Both the position numbers and the translations under genes were made by a program. Below are positions 44,571 through 57,338 of a stretch of 64,000 bases of DNA, one piece after another; within the stretch, counting starts at the first letter, position 1; each line of letters opens with the position of its first letter. The notes beneath the pieces were generated by a model that was given only the letters and a program-made list of their open reading frames with translations, ran no database searches and was not told where the DNA came from. Source of the stretch: Cubamyces lactineus. Lineage: Eukaryota > Basidiomycota > Agaricomycetes > Polyporales > Polyporaceae. The stretch lies in NCBI GenBank assembly GCA_022376465.1, contig JACDTU010000003.1:2170001-2234000 (forward strand). Reading direction: 5' to 3'.

Positions 44571-47193
44571 ATGCCCTCCGTTCGCGTCAAGAAGGGCTAC
44601 CTTTCCATCGACGACGCTCAGAACAACGGCAGACCACGCTCACAGTCCCTCGTCTCCCTCTTCCGCACCAACCAGTCTCAGGAAGAGCCCGACATCAACC
44701 TCCGCCGCACCCGCTCTCGCCTCAGCGATGGTGCCATCGACGACGCCGTCCTCCGCCGTCCTCTCGGTCGACCCCGCTCCTCCAGTAGGGTCTCCGATCA
44801 CATTCTCTCTTCGGCTAGGCAGAGTCCCCAGTTGCCTCCGGCGAGACCAGCTATAGCGGCCGTCGGTCCCTCTCGCCTCTCCGACATCCAAGAGAACTCG
44901 CGCCCACACAGCTTCAGTCGACGTCGAGCGGATAGCTATACCGTCGAGGGTCAACAGGCCGAGCTCCGCGTCCCCATTGAGGAGGGCCATGCACGCTCAA
45001 GTAGCTCAATAAGTGTCGCACTGGAGCAGCTTGACCACGACCAGGAACACGAGGACAGTTTAGAGGAGCACCATCCGGATGATATAGTCGAGCACCTAGA
45101 CGTCATCGGTATGTTGCACTCATGTTACAATCAGGAAACATTGCTCAATATCGATGCGCAGACCCCCAAATATCTACTGTATCCACCCTTACTAATGCGG
45201 CCAACGCTATCGTTGTGTGCGTACTCGCTCGCTGTTTCTAGCTCGTCCGCGCTAATACCATTTTTAGACCACCGTTGTCATTCTATTCACGGAAACCTGT
45301 TGTTGTACTACCACGCCTACACCGGAAAAAGAGAAAGCAACATGACCCCGAGAAGGGCGTCGCACGAGAAGAGGAGCGGGAGTATGAGGATGCCCTCGAC
45401 CAGCACGTCGAAGACGTGCTCACGAAGCGTGACAAATTCAGGCGTGTCATGCAAGGCGTTTGGTCGTTTGTCAAAACGCGTAAGTGGAGCCTAGTATCTA
45501 CACGACTCCCCTGACACTCACGTATCACGTCCGAATTATAGCGCTCGGGGTAAGTTCCACATGAGTCCACATGGATGTAGGGTGTATGCTGACTTGATCA
45601 CAAGATTGTCACTGCTATCTATGGATTCCTTGTTGGTGAGTCAACCAGTGTAGTTGCCCTATTCATTGAACCAACACCTCGTAGTGTTCTGGGGCACTGG
45701 CATTGTCTTCTTCCTCGCCAAGTTCATTGATCTACATAACGACTACACGCAAGGCTTCTGGGTCGAGCTCTGCCAGCAGGTGGAAACAGGTATGTCACCG
45801 CTCAGTCTACTCCTAAGCACAGTCTGACTCCCTCAAAGGCCTTTTCACCGCAACAAGTATTGGTTTCATCCCCTTCCGGATTATGGACACTTATCGTATG
45901 TTGAGTAATCCATGTTGCGTCTGTGCATGGGTTTACATGTGATTCTCTAGGCATTTGTAAAATTTGGCACTACAAGCGGAAGATCACCAAACTACGTGCA
46001 AAGGCCGGCCTTCCAGAGCTTTACGACCCAGACGACTTACCCGACCCTGTTTATGACCCCAACTATATACATGTTCTATCTGAACACGAACAAATTGACT
46101 TGCATTATCGTACGTGACTTTCGTTGTGCGCCCCTTGTGATTGTTAACTGGCGGTTACAGAACAACATAAATTTATGGCTTCGCAAACGTGGTATCGCCC
46201 GCACGGCACACAGACCCATAGAGTGCGTAGTCCATTGCGTTCGGATCTCACTGGGCGCTGACATCTGAATGCTAGGCTTTCCCTATCGAGTAAGTTACTG
46301 AACATCTGGACCCACAACAATCACTAAAGTGCACTGCAGCCTGGCACTCTGGATATGCGTCTGCAACGATCTCAACTCATTCTTTCAGTGCCTCCTCAGC
46401 GGGACCATGTGGGGCTTGGATAGGTGCGTGTGCCACCATCGGTGTATCCTGCCCGCGGCGCTGATATTGCCCATGCGCCCAGGTTCCAGCGACCAGCGTG
46501 GACCACTGGGACGACACTGCCCGCAGCATTCGTGCGTACCGCTGTCCGATCATCTCATATCCGCTGCAGAGCTAACGATCGCTGCCCTTCGCTGCGCATC
46601 CGCAGGTCGCAGGCATTGTTGCGGGCGTCCTCATCTACTGGGGCGGGCGCAAGACCCGGCGCACGAAGGAGGTCGAGGAGCGCCTCCGCATGGCCCTTCA
46701 GATGGAGCACGAGCACAATGGCCAGGGCGAGGCTGCGGACTCGGCCTCTCGCTCGCACCTGCCAGCTATCAACATCACGAGCGACGAGGACGAGCCGGAG
46801 AAGGCTCCTAATAGCCCCGCAGATGGTACGCAGCCTTCGCCGTCATTGCCCACGATGCCTCTGTCAACGTCCGCGCGGTCGTCATCTGACACTGCGACCG
46901 TGCCCGGGACGTACGAAGGTGACGGGCAGGAGAAGGAGGGCCAGGAGAGGCAGCAGCACGTCGCGCAGCCCGATAAGGCGCCAACGACAGCGAACGCGGC
47001 CGGAATCGAGCCCGGGAAGGAACAGCCAGCCGCCGCGAACGCTGCGGTGCAGGAGGGCGTCGTCGCGCGTGACGCGGAGGCGGGGCTGTACCCGCCCAGG
47101 AGGCCTCCGACGGAGCGCAGGCCCTCTGGACGCTCGCTGCGCTTCGCGGACGAGATGGTCGTCCCTCCTGCGAACCGCCTGTCGTCGCAATAA
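44571..47193 (+). CDS. Multi-pass membrane protein, DUF2985-like
   Basis: Thirteen exons give 653 residues: 44571-45108, 45162-45216, 45268-45479, 45542-45549, 45605-45635, 45685-45789, 45839-45895, 45951-46109, 46161-46222, 46276-46289, 46340-46423, 46483-46531 and 46606-47193. A polar, Arg/Ser-rich N-terminus (1-250) and the basic RLHRKKRKQHDPEKG precede TM segments: VTAIYGFLVVFWGTGIVFFL; then VETGLFTATSIGFIPFRIMD; and LALWICVCNDLNSFFQCLLS. The loop KAGLPELYDPDDLPDPVYDP and SQTWYRPHGTQTHRAFPI are strikingly conserved-looking. A final helix (AGIVAGVLIYWGGRKTRRTK) leads to an acidic low-complexity tail. The pattern (TSIGFIPFR-x-MDTY) fits the fungal DUF2985 family, whose function is unknown. 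Exons of 8 and 14 nt are required to keep frame. Confidence 0.8.
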
Positions 47194-47995
47194 AGGGGGC
47201 TTCCCGCGCTCCGTGTAGTTTTTCGTGCTGTGCTGTATATTGCTTTGCTTGCTGCTGGATTTTATTCTGCTCCGTTGGGTACATACATCATTTCTACTGA
47301 TAGTCAGTACTGACGTACACTGCGTCGCGATGAACGGTGCGCGCTGTTCACGACGCCACGATGATAGCATGGAGTGCAATGTGCGTACGATGTGGTAGCT
47401 CACAGTTATAATGTCATCACACATACACGCGACACTAATACAGCCTCTGACCATGTCCGCGAAAGTCATCATGAATACTGTCATTGTCGAGATGCGATGC
47501 AGATACACATGCTGGTGATCGTGATGATGATGATAATGCTACAAGAAACGGCGCCGTTGAGAGCGCGTTTTAGGATTGTTGAAATCCGCCCAATCCATCC
47601 ACAAACACCGACCATCCTCGAGGAAAGGCTCAGGCCACGCCCGCCGTCGTGCAGACGCACAGGACGGGCCGTCGCCAAGGGCCCTGCGACACCACCCGGG
47701 CTCCCAAAGGCCCGCAAGACGGCGAAACCCCCGCCTACCGATAGATAGGGCAGGGGACGCGCGTCGAGCTGCTGACAACGTCGGCCAAAGGGGAGGGGGA
47801 GAGAGACACCCGGGGGAGGGCAGGGCCGGCACCCACACGGCTACGCAATTTTCTGGCTTATCCGCCACACTTCCTCACAACATCTGGGGTGGAACCACAG
47901 GCCAGGACACCTCGTTGAGAGTTGCGCTGATAAGTTACTCGTGAACCGTAACGCGGGCGCTGTTGAAGCGCGGGGGGAACACCGTACGCGGGCGC
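47194..47995. other. Convergent intergenic region
   Basis: About 800 bp between convergent stops of the DUF2985-like gene and MET6. Nothing gene-like. A 15-bp perfect palindrome-like string (TACTGA-TAG-TCAGTA, near 47298) is present, of unknown meaning. Confidence 0.45.
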
Positions 47996-50466
47996 TCACG
48001 CGTACGACTGACGCGCCCAGCGGGCGGCGTTGACGAGGTTGACGAGCGACGCCTCGGTCTCCTTCCAGCCGCGGGTCTTGAGACCGCAGTCGGGGTTGAC
48101 GAAGAGGAGCTCGCCGGGCAGGATGGCGAGCATCGCCGCGAGGCGCTCCTTGATCTCCTCCTCGGAGGGGACACGGGGCGAGTGGATGTCGTACACGCCG
48201 GGCCCGATCTGGTTCGAGTAGCCGTAGTGCTTGAAGGTGTTGAGCAGCTTCATGTCGCTCTTCGACGCCTCGATCGAGATGACGTCCGCGTCAAGCGCCT
48301 GGATCGACGGGAAGATGTCGTCGAAGTCAGAGTAGCAGAAGTGCGAGTGCGTCTGGAGCGCATCGGTGACACCGGCGGTGGCAATCTTGAACGATGGGAG
48401 AGCCCACGCGAGGTATGCGTCCCAGTCAGCCTTGCGGAGAGGGAGACCCTCACGGAGAGCGGGCTCATCGACCTGGACGGCCTTTATGCCAGCCTTCTCG
48501 AGGTCGACGACCTCGTCGCGGAGAGCAAGCGCGAGCTGCTTGCACTGGAGCTCACGAGAGATATCGGCACGAGGGAAGGACCAGTTGAGGATGGTCACAG
48601 GGCCAGTGAGCATACCCTTCATGGGCTTGCTCGTGAGGCTCTGCGCGTAGCTGCTCCAGCGGATGGTCATGGGCCTGGGGCGGCTGACGTCCGAGACGAT
48701 GATGGGAGGGCGGACATAGCGAGAACCGTAGCTCTGCACCCAACCGTTCTGGGTGAAGACGAAGCCCTCGAGCTGCTCACCGAAGTATTGGACCATGTCG
48801 TTACGCTCGGGCTCACCGTGGACAAGGAGGTCGAGGCCGATGCGCTCCTGGAAGCGGACGACGTTCTCAATCTCCTTCTCGATGAACTTTTCGTACTCCT
48901 CCTGAGAAAGCTCGCCCTTGTTGAGCTTAGCACGAGCCTGACGGATCTCCTTGGTCTGGGGGAAGGAGCCAATGGTCGTGGTGGGGAACTTGGGAAGGTT
49001 GAGCTGCTTCTGCTGAATCTCCTTGCGGACGGAGAAGGGGCTCTTGCGCTCGAGCATGTCGGGGGTGATCGCGGCGACACGGTTGCGGACAGTCGCATCA
49101 GAGTTGCGCTCGAACTCACGACGCTTGGCAATGGAAACCTTGTTAGCCTCAACAGCCTCAGCGATCTTAGCATCCTGAGAGCCAGAGAGGGCGGCAGCGA
49201 TCACGGAGATCTCAGAGGCCTTCTCGAGGGCGAACGCGAACCAGTCCTTCTGCTCAGGGGTGAGCTTGGTCTCAGCAGCAAGGCTGACAGGAGTGTGGAG
49301 GAGCGACGAGGAGGACGCGATGATGACGCGGTCCTTGCCGAGCGCCTCGAGAGCCTTCTGACCGAGCTTGAGCGCAGCCTGGAAGTCCGTCTTCCAGATG
49401 TTACGGCCAGAAACAACACCGAGCGAAAGGACGAGGTTGGTCGGCTTGACGGCAGCAACAACTTCCTCGAGCTGACCAGGAGCACGGTCGAGGTCGATGT
49501 GGAGACCCGCAACGGGGAGCTTGGCGACGAAGCTCAGGTTGGAGTCGAGACGACCGTAGTAGGTGGTCAGAACGAGCTTGGGAGAAACGGGAGCAAGCTC
49601 AGCGTAGGCCTGAGCGAACTGCTTCTCGTAGAGAGAAGCAGAGTCGAGCACGAGAATGGGCTCATCGATCTGGACCGACTCAGCACCCGCATCCTTGAGC
49701 GCTGCGAGGAGCTGCTTGTAGACGGGGATGAGCTGAGGAAGGAGGGAGATGGGCTGGAAGCCAGCGCGCGCTTCCTTGGCAGGCTTGCCGAGGGCGAGGA
49801 AAGTAACGGGACCGAGAACCACGGGGCGGGTCTCAATGCCGAGGTCCTTGGCCTCACGGTACTCCTCGAGGGCCTTGTTGAAGTTGAGCTTGAACTCGGT
49901 CTCCTCAGAGAACTCGGGGACGACGAAGTGGTAGTTCGAGTCGAACCTGGATGACAGTCAATAATGCGATCAAAGTGATCACGGACGTATTCTCACCATT
50001 TCTTCATCTCAGAAGCGGGGACATCGACGCCGTCAGCCTGGCGACCACGGCCCATGGCGAAGTAGACATCAAGGGGAGAAAGGCCCTTGCCCAAGTAACG
50101 CTTGGGAATCACGTTGAATGCAGCAGAGTGGTCAAGGACGTGGTCGTAGAGAGTGAAGTCACCGCTACAGAGGACACATGTGTTAATCGGACCGTGATCT
50201 TCAAATTCGCAGAGATATGGACGTACCTGGGAATCAGGTTGACACCACGCTCCTTGAGGCTGGTCCAGCTAGCCTTCTTGACGTCGGCAGCGGCCTTGGT
50301 AAGCTCATCGGCGGAGAGCTTGCCAGCCCAGTAGGCCTCAACAGCCTTTTTCACCTCACGGTTAGCACCTGCATGTGGAGTCCGATCTGTGAGATAAGGC
50401 GTCGAAATGAAGGGGAGAAAAGCACGAACCGATGCGAGGGAAACCGAGGACGCTGGAGAGAACCAT
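47996..50466 (-). CDS. MET6: Cobalamin-independent methionine synthase
   Basis: Minus-strand exons 50466-50430, 50368-50227, 50164-49997 and 49946-47996 give 765 residues, the full MetE length. The start MVLSSVLGFPRIGANREVKK, the linker FPTTTIGSFPQTKEIRQAR, LVHGEPERNDMVQYFGEQL and QIGPGVYDIHSPRVPS are diagnostic. Zinc ligands are intact in THSHFCYSDF (His, Cys), SIEASKSD (Glu) and NPDCGLKTRGW (Cys). The enzyme moves the methyl group of 5-methyltetrahydropteroyl-glutamate to homocysteine in the cytosol, the last step of methionine synthesis. Strong codon bias (C/G third positions) indicates high expression. That bias also creates a 663-codon antisense open frame. Confidence 0.98.
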
Positions 50467-51511
50467 TCTGAGAGAGAAAGGGAGATGAGAGGGGATGATG
50501 GGGGAAAAGAGGGGGGATGTGGGTCGGGAAGGCGAGGAGGAGGAGTATTTGAGCAATTTTGAAGTATGGCGTGAGCGCTTGGAATTACATAAATGGGCTG
50601 CTTTGGGCCCCAATCAGGCAATCAAGCGCCCCATCGATGTACCCCTCTCACAAGCTGACTCGTTCGCCCACGACGTGGCAGAGCACGTTCCAGCCGTATG
50701 GTTGATCGCGACATTGCGGACACGCTCGAGGGGCGCGGGAAGGTCTCAGCGTACAGGCAAAGAAGCTCGGGAAGACGTCTGAAGAGGGTGTACACACCCA
50801 ACTGGTCGGTGTCATTCACGGCCGTTATCTGTTCGAGAACGCTCACACGTTCATAACACACTGCAGAGCCCAAGCCCATGACGATCATCTGGACATTTCC
50901 TCAGGCTACTTGTGTTTCTGGATATGCGATGGGCTGCAGCGCGATGCGGGACGCCAGGCCCATGCAAAGGAAGCTACGACGGGTTAGAAGAGAAGTCTGC
51001 TCAGCTGAGCTCCATAGGGCGTAATCACGACCTGTGCCTCGGCGATCTCCCTCGCTTGGTTTGTCCGTCGCCGATGCATCAATATGTATGCATTTCGTCG
51101 GCCGGGGCATTGAGTGCGAGTTGTTGAAGGATGATACATGGTCCAAATCCGGCAATACGCTTGCCAAATAGGGGATGGGGTAAATTGATCAAGTGCGGGG
51201 TGGCGCGCGGAGAGACGACGGAGGGCCAATTATCTGCAACGTGGGACGCCGTCGGGAGGGAGAGAGACAGCCACCGAGCTCAGGTGGGAGATGGCGAAAG
51301 CCAGGGGAAATCAATCCACATCGCTATCGACGACGCCCATCGTTCTTCCGCTCCCTCTCCGGCCTGCGCTCCAGTGTCAGATGAGCTCGGCCTAGACACC
51401 CCCGCATCCGGTCCGCCCTCCCCGCCCCCATCCTTCAAATACCTCCCCGCCCGCCTCATATGCCCCTCGTTCATCGCCTTCTCTCCCTCACCCTCTCACT
51501 TCTCCAGCACC
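50467..51511. promoter_or_regulatory. Divergent promoter region, MET6 / zinc dehydrogenase
   Basis: About 1 kb between outward-facing starts. Pyrimidine-rich leaders lie just upstream of both ATGs (for example ctctccctcaccctctcact before the dehydrogenase). No specific operator could be assigned. Confidence 0.5.
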
Positions 51512-53134
51512 ATGTCTGATAACCCCGCATTCGTCTTGCGCAAGATCGAGGACGTCGCCTACGAGCAGCGGCCCATCCCCGAGAGTGAGCTCATCCCGCG
51601 ATCTCCTCCTGTATGATCCTCATCCACATCCAATCATCACTTAGTCAAGGATGACGAAGTACTCGTGGCAGTAAAGAAGACGGGTGCGTGTTCGCCAGAC
51701 CTTGACAAATCTCACTTAGTTCTGACGACATCGGCTGTATCGAGGTATCTGCGGATCTGACGTCCACTACCTCGTTGCCGGTCGCATCGGCCAGTTCGTC
51801 GTAGAGAAGCCCATGGTATGTCATATCACCCATGCATCCTTAGATCCCTTTGTCATTGAATATGAACCTATTCTATAGATCCTTGGTCATGAGTCCGCGG
51901 GTATCGTCACCAAAGGTCAGTCTATGACTGACTTTCGGGTATCGCAACGCTGACGAACCTAGTGCAGTCGGACCCAAGGTCCGCAACCTCAAGGTTGGCG
52001 ACCGCGTCGCAATGGAGCCCGGCGCGACATGCCGTGTCTGCGATGACTGCAAGCGCGGTCGGTACGAGGTATGAAGCCACAGAGCTCAGCAGCCCCGGCT
52101 TCTTGCTGACACGCCGCTCTCCCATCTCACAGCTCTGCCCGGAGATCATCTTTGCCGCGACGCCCCCGTACGACGGTACGCTCGCGCGCTACTACCCCAT
52201 CCCTGCGGATCTGTGCTACAAGCTTCCGGACAACCTCACGCTCGAGGACGGTGCGATGGTAAGCGCTCTCACGACCCGGCACCGCGTCACGAGCTCACCT
52301 ACGTTCTCCCTCTTAACGTAGATGGAGCCGCTTTCCGTTGCGGTCCACTCGGTCGCGAACATCGGCCAGCTTCGCGCGAACCAGTCCGTCGTTGTATTCG
52401 GTGCGGGTCCCGTCGGTCTGCTCTGCATGGCCGTCGCGCGTGCGCTCGGCGCGTCTCGTGTCGTCGCGGTCGACATCGTCCCCTCCCGTCTTGAGTTCGC
52501 GCAGAAGTACGCGGCGACGGAGACGTACACGCCTCCCAAGATGGAGCAGGGCGAGACCCGTCTGGCGTACTCGGAGCGCAACGCGAAGGCGATGATGCAG
52601 CAGCTCAAGATCGAGGAGCGTGGTCCGTCTGGTATCGACCTCGTCGTCGACGCGAGCGGTGCGGAGGTGTCCATTCAGACGGGTATCCACATCGCGAAGC
52701 ACGGTGGTACCTTCATCCAGGTCAGAATGATCACCTTTGTGCACCTCGTCTCCGGCCCGTAACTGACATTGTCGTCCTCTAGCTCGGTATGGGCCAGGCT
52801 GAGGTCACGATTCCGGTAACGACCCTCCTCATCAAGGAGATCAACTTCAAGGGCTCCTTCCGCTACGGCGTACGTTCTTCCCCTCGCGTCCCCTCGTCGT
52901 ACATCCTCACTGACCGACTGACTTTGCGTCGAACAGCCCGGCGACTACCAGCTCGCCATCGCGCTCGTCTCGCAGGGCAAGATCGACCTGAAGCCGCTCA
53001 TCACGCACCGCTTCAGCTTCGACCAGGCCATCCAGGCGTTCCAGACGACGCGCGCCGGCAAGAGCGAGGACGGCAAGCCCGTCATCAAGGCCGTCATCTC
53101 CGGCCCCGACGTTTCCCCCGACGACCCGCTCTAA
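51512..53134 (+). CDS. Zinc-dependent polyol dehydrogenase (sorbitol/xylitol dehydrogenase type)
   Basis: Exons 51512-51584, 51645-51683, 51745-51815, 51879-51915, 51968-52068, 52133-52258, 52322-52720, 52783-52869 and 52937-53134 give 376 residues. This is a medium-chain dehydrogenase with catalytic-zinc residues Cys40 (ICGSDVHY) and His65-Glu66 (GHES). The structural-zinc cysteines are 95, 98, 101 and 109 ([15 protein letters not shown]). The NAD-binding GAGPVG is at 176-181, followed by [11 protein letters not shown], whose Asp favours NAD+ over NADP+. PAD-like [20 protein letters not shown] is typical of sorbitol/xylitol dehydrogenases (XYL2/SOR). The substrate (xylitol, sorbitol or L-arabinitol) cannot be read from sequence. 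It likely acts in cytosolic pentose/polyol use. Confidence 0.93.
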
Positions 53135-55170
53135 GTGCATAGGCACTTCAGTCGGCGTGGCGTTTCTCGAGACATCGGGCGCGCGTTCCTGCGTATTCGG
53201 TGCTTAGGGTTGATGTGGGATTGATTTGGGTGAGGTGCATTTGCTGGGTGGGGCACACTTGGAAGGAGGTAGGGGGGCGGCCGACGGTGCCGGACGATCG
53301 TGCTTGCTACGGAAGTAATACCAAAACGAATGTACATTACCTTCGGGATCTGGGGTGGCTGTCATCTGTGGTAAAGACAGCGGTTGTAAATAAAGTCGTG
53401 CTCGAGCTGTTCTGCATTCATACGAGGCTGGGCGCGCGGTTGGGGGAGGGAAGGATCGTCGTGAACTTGGAAGAGCTGAGTGACTGTGTGCATGTGCGAG
53501 TGGCTCACTTCAGTATTCAATTGCGTTGCGTGCCATTCGGTTCTGGGCCTTCGCGATTTTATCCATTCCAATTCGCCATGCTAGCCCTATATATAGTTGA
53601 GGTTCTGAATGGTTTTGAACCGGTCACGAAGCCGCTCTGACATAGAAACACCGCTCCCCGCTCTTCTGCACCCCATACAGACAAATAGGTCCCATCGAGT
53701 AGTAGTGCGCACGTCGATCAAGTCTGCAATGGGATACCAATGTGCTGTGTATATATGTGCTAAGGAAAACTACTAGTAGATGTCGCTCTTCGAAATTCTG
53801 CTGTGCTGTATCGATACCAAAGTCAAAGTCAAAGGATGTTGTTGTCGTCGTAGCCACTACTTCTAAGAAGGACCAAGGATACCAAGGGCAAACGCGGAAG
53901 GGAAACCGTGTGCAGGATATAGATACCAATACTGACTGCGCATGCGTGCTGCGCGCACTCGTTCGCCGATACGCCGAGAGGCAACCCTGGAGATGTGGAA
54001 GATAAAGAATAAGCAAAAAAGAGGCAGGAATAGGAAAGTCCTGGAGGTGGGGGAGGAGAGGAGAAGGGGGGTCCATATACGTATATGAGCGGAGGGCGAG
54101 AACAATCGATGAAAGTCAATCAGTTCGAACACCAGACGTTGGAAGGAGTAAAGGAGAGGAGGAAGAGAACAAATGTCTGATGCATGCCAGTGCACGGTGA
54201 GTAGTCGGAAAACCAGACTCCGGCCGCTATCGTCCCACATCTCCAGCGACACCTTGTCTCCTCCGCACGAGCAGCTCGGGAAGGGAACTCCAAGCGATCA
54301 GCCCAAGGCCTTGCAAGGTCCGAGATCCGAGGAAACCATTGATGGGCGGTATGCGTATGTGGCAGAACAAGCAGCAGCACGGACAAGGAGATGCTAAAAT
54401 AGCAGTGGTCCGGTCTTGTGATGATAATGGGACGATGGCGACAGATGGTGGTGGTGGCAGGAGCGGCGCGATGGTGTGGAAAACGAACGTGCTTGAGATA
54501 GCGACAATAGCTACACAACGTAAGGGCGCGCGAGCAGCGTGCAGGCACGGATGGACGACGGCTAACACATGGCACAGCCTGGGTAGGAAACAGCAGTAGC
54601 GGTATGTATACGTACGCGTACGGAACCTTATCCACAGCGCGAGGGGGCAACGATGGCGTGGGCTCCAACGCCCGGCTGGACCGGCGAAGTGGTGGACAAC
54701 GATAGATAGGCGTCGACGCTGACCGTTGACGCGGCACCGCCGGTCAGACTCGCGCCCGCACGCCCCGCAGCGAGCGAAAAGGAAACGGTAAATAACGAGG
54801 GGGAAGTGGTATCACCACCTCCGTGCGCCCCCTGTGAACCGCACGAGGTGTCTTGACTCTTGTATCGTGTGTCGTGAAGAACGAACGGAATGCGTCCTCT
54901 CTGTCCCACGTCTTCTCCCCGGGGCCCACCCGCGCGCTGAGAACGCAGAGACAGACACCCGGGCCGTGTCCCAGAAACCCCAGTATACACAGCCCCATCT
55001 CGCCCTCTCCTGATATGTCCTTTTCTCTACATCCGCGACGGCGCAGTTGACGTGCGGGTCATCGATATGGGTCGGTGCCCCGAGCGTATACCGGGCCCAA
55101 ACCAGCCCTCTCAACAGCATCCGGCCGAGTGCACAGTGCCTGACGCGCTGCCGCCCGGGGCCTGCGCCAA
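53135..55170. other. Long convergent intergenic region, no gene seen
   Basis: About 2 kb between the dehydrogenase stop and the GT32 stop. Several open frames on the minus strand (for example 54120-54737) translate to Arg/Pro/Leu/Ser-rich sequence without domains or consistent splice signals. It may hold a non-coding transcript or long 3' UTRs. No tRNA was found. Confidence 0.4.
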
Positions 55171-56790
55171 TTAGCATGCGGTGGATGATGAGCTCTCGGA
55201 GGATGAGCTCCCTACGCGTCCGTGTGCCGAGCTATCAGCGGCAGGTAACAGCCCGGCACGCTCCAGATCATCCGCGTAACGCTGCTTCTCTGGAGGATAC
55301 ATCGATGACGACAGCGTTGCACCGCGTAGGCGCGAGTAGGATGAGCTGCGCGCGTGTGGCGAGAACGGTAGCGCAGGCGCGTCCTCCGTGGGCTCGGGGG
55401 TAAGGAAAGCGGGGAGGAAGAAGAGGACGCCGCGGGAGCGCAGCCGGCGCCGACGAGAGCGGGAAGGGGTCGATGGTGGATCCAGAGACTCTGGGCCGAA
55501 AACAGAGTTCATAACGTGATTGCCCGCCCGACGGACACGGTCAAGCACCGAGCCCCTGGCAGCCGCAGGGGTGTGCGCTGAACCATCGATACCAATGGAG
55601 ACGTCCGAGGGAGTAGGGGAGGTCGAACGGGAGTCGTAGAGCGGAAGCAATTGCACATCTTCTTCGTCGGAGGCGGTCTCACTCGGTAGCGCGATCGGTG
55701 AGGGCGGGTTGGTTGAGATACCCGATGCGGGAAGGGCAAACCATCCAAGGTCTAGGTACCACCGACCGTTCTTCTGTGTCCAACGGGGCATGAGAACTTC
55801 GTACCCAGCGATACGCCGGGGCTTCTGTCTGGGAGCGAACGCCAGACGAATCAGACCACCGACGAGGACAAGCAAACCGATCCACATCAAGCCCTTGCCC
55901 CACTTCCCGAGGAAGCCGATGAACGCGGCGTCGTCAGCGTGCCAGCTGCTGCCATAGTAGTGGGAGAAGAACGAATGAGGGGCCTCCTCGGGCTTCGCGT
56001 TCTTGCCGTACAAGGACTTTGGCAGGATACGGACTTCGCCACCAGGGTGCTCAGGAGTAGGAGGGTGACTTGAGGTCCACGAGCCGTACTGGGCGGAGAG
56101 GAACATGGGTCCAGTGGAGAACATGACGGTGGGGTAGTTGAGCACCCAATTGTAGTCGAAGCTGATGAGACTGTGGATCGTCTGCGCCATAAACGGATGA
56201 CCCTTCTCCGAGAACATGAGGTCGTTGGACACGCCGACAGGGATGGTCCTCGGCAGGATGACGGGGTGCACGAGGAGGGGGTCCATTGGCCTGAGGCAGC
56301 CAATGTCGAGGTCGATGTAGATGCCGCCATAATGGTAGAGGACGAAGTAACGGATGGCGTCCGCGCGCTGGATGGTATACTTGTAGTTGTCAAAAGTATC
56401 GAGGAACCAGCTGTAGTGTTGAGCGATGAACTCGCGAGCACTTGCATCTGTCCATAGCATGTACTCGCTAGGATGATTTGTGAGAAGTAGAGAAGGGTGC
56501 AAGGGCGGGCATACGCACTAATCGGGCATCATGTCGCGACACTCCTGCGAAATGTTGGCCCATTTGGCTGGGAGAGTCTCGGACTTCCAAGTCTGGTGGA
56601 TGATACGCGGCACACGCTCTGGAAGGGCGTGCTGGGAGTCGTTGAGAGCAAGGTTGACCTCATCCTCTGTGATATAGGCAGGGAGGTCGATACGGAGATA
56701 GTAGGATATGGAAGAGAGGACGACGACGGTGCCGACGAGGATGGTGGCGAGGAGACAGAGGAGGGTGTAGACTGTCCGTCGTCTGAACAT
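55171..56790 (-). CDS. SUR1: GT32 mannosyltransferase, SUR1/CSH1-like (MIPC synthase catalytic subunit)
   Basis: Minus-strand exons 56790-56519 and 56467-55171 give 522 residues. An N-terminal signal anchor (TVYTLLCLLATILVGTVVVL) is followed by the GT32 start VPRIIHQTWKS, the helix YTIQRADAIRYFVLYHYGGI and the metal-binding DxD of YIDLDIG (Asp143, Asp145). Then come NDLMFSEKGHPFMAQTIHSL and a second TM helix (GLMWIGLLVLVGGLIRLAFA). SUR1/CSH1 mannosylate inositol phosphoceramide in the Golgi, with CSH2 as partner. After the second TM there is a 200-residue Ser/Pro/Arg-rich cytosolic tail not typical of yeast SUR1. Exact substrate is inferred from the family. Confidence 0.87.
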
Positions 56791-57338
56791 GGCGGCGGCA
56801 GTAGGGTAGGAGGAAGGGGAAGAGGGACAAGGAGAGGAAAGAGGGAAGGAGAGACAAGAAGAGATGGCAGACTAAAGGATAGGGAAGTGGTGGGACCGGA
56901 CCTGCCAGGCACAACCTCTCTTTGCTCTCTCCTCTTGCTCCTCCCCCGTTTTAGGGCCACTGCCCCGCACGCCGTCAGGCGGCTGTCCTCTACTGACATT
57001 CTCTTTTGCTGTATTACGGCCAGCCTCACTCTGGACAGCTCTCACTCGGACTCGCAGCTGCGCGTCCGTGCGCACTCGCACTCACACATGGAAAAATGGG
57101 CCATCACATCCCAACGCGAGCCAAGGACGGACGAGTGTTGCCTGCGACAGCCGAACCATTCACGGGCGCCTATCCGTCGGCTGTGGCTGCTTCTGTCACC
57201 AATCTTGATCTCCACTCCGCGCTTACCGCTTTCAGCCTCTCCACCCTGCCGCCAGCCACCGAGGACACTCAGCACGCTCACCCAACCTCGGTCCGCCCTG
57301 CGCGTCGCAGCACTCGTTGTACCAATGACCTTGATTCC
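56791..57338. promoter_or_regulatory. Intergenic, GT32 promoter region
   Basis: 548 bp upstream of the GT32 start and downstream of the SWT1 stop. On the minus strand it is very pyrimidine-rich just before the GT32 ATG (runs of tctc/cttc at 56810-56870), a common fungal core-promoter or leader feature. Confidence 0.5.

Noticed and set aside
47963..49954. 663-codon plus-strand open frame
   Set aside because: It is exactly antisense to MET6. Strong third-position C/G bias removes stops in that frame; the translation is low-complexity Glu/Leu/Arg without domains.
54120..54737. Minus-strand 205-codon open frame
   Set aside because: Composition and lack of any conserved segment or splice partner suggest chance in a pyrimidine-rich region.
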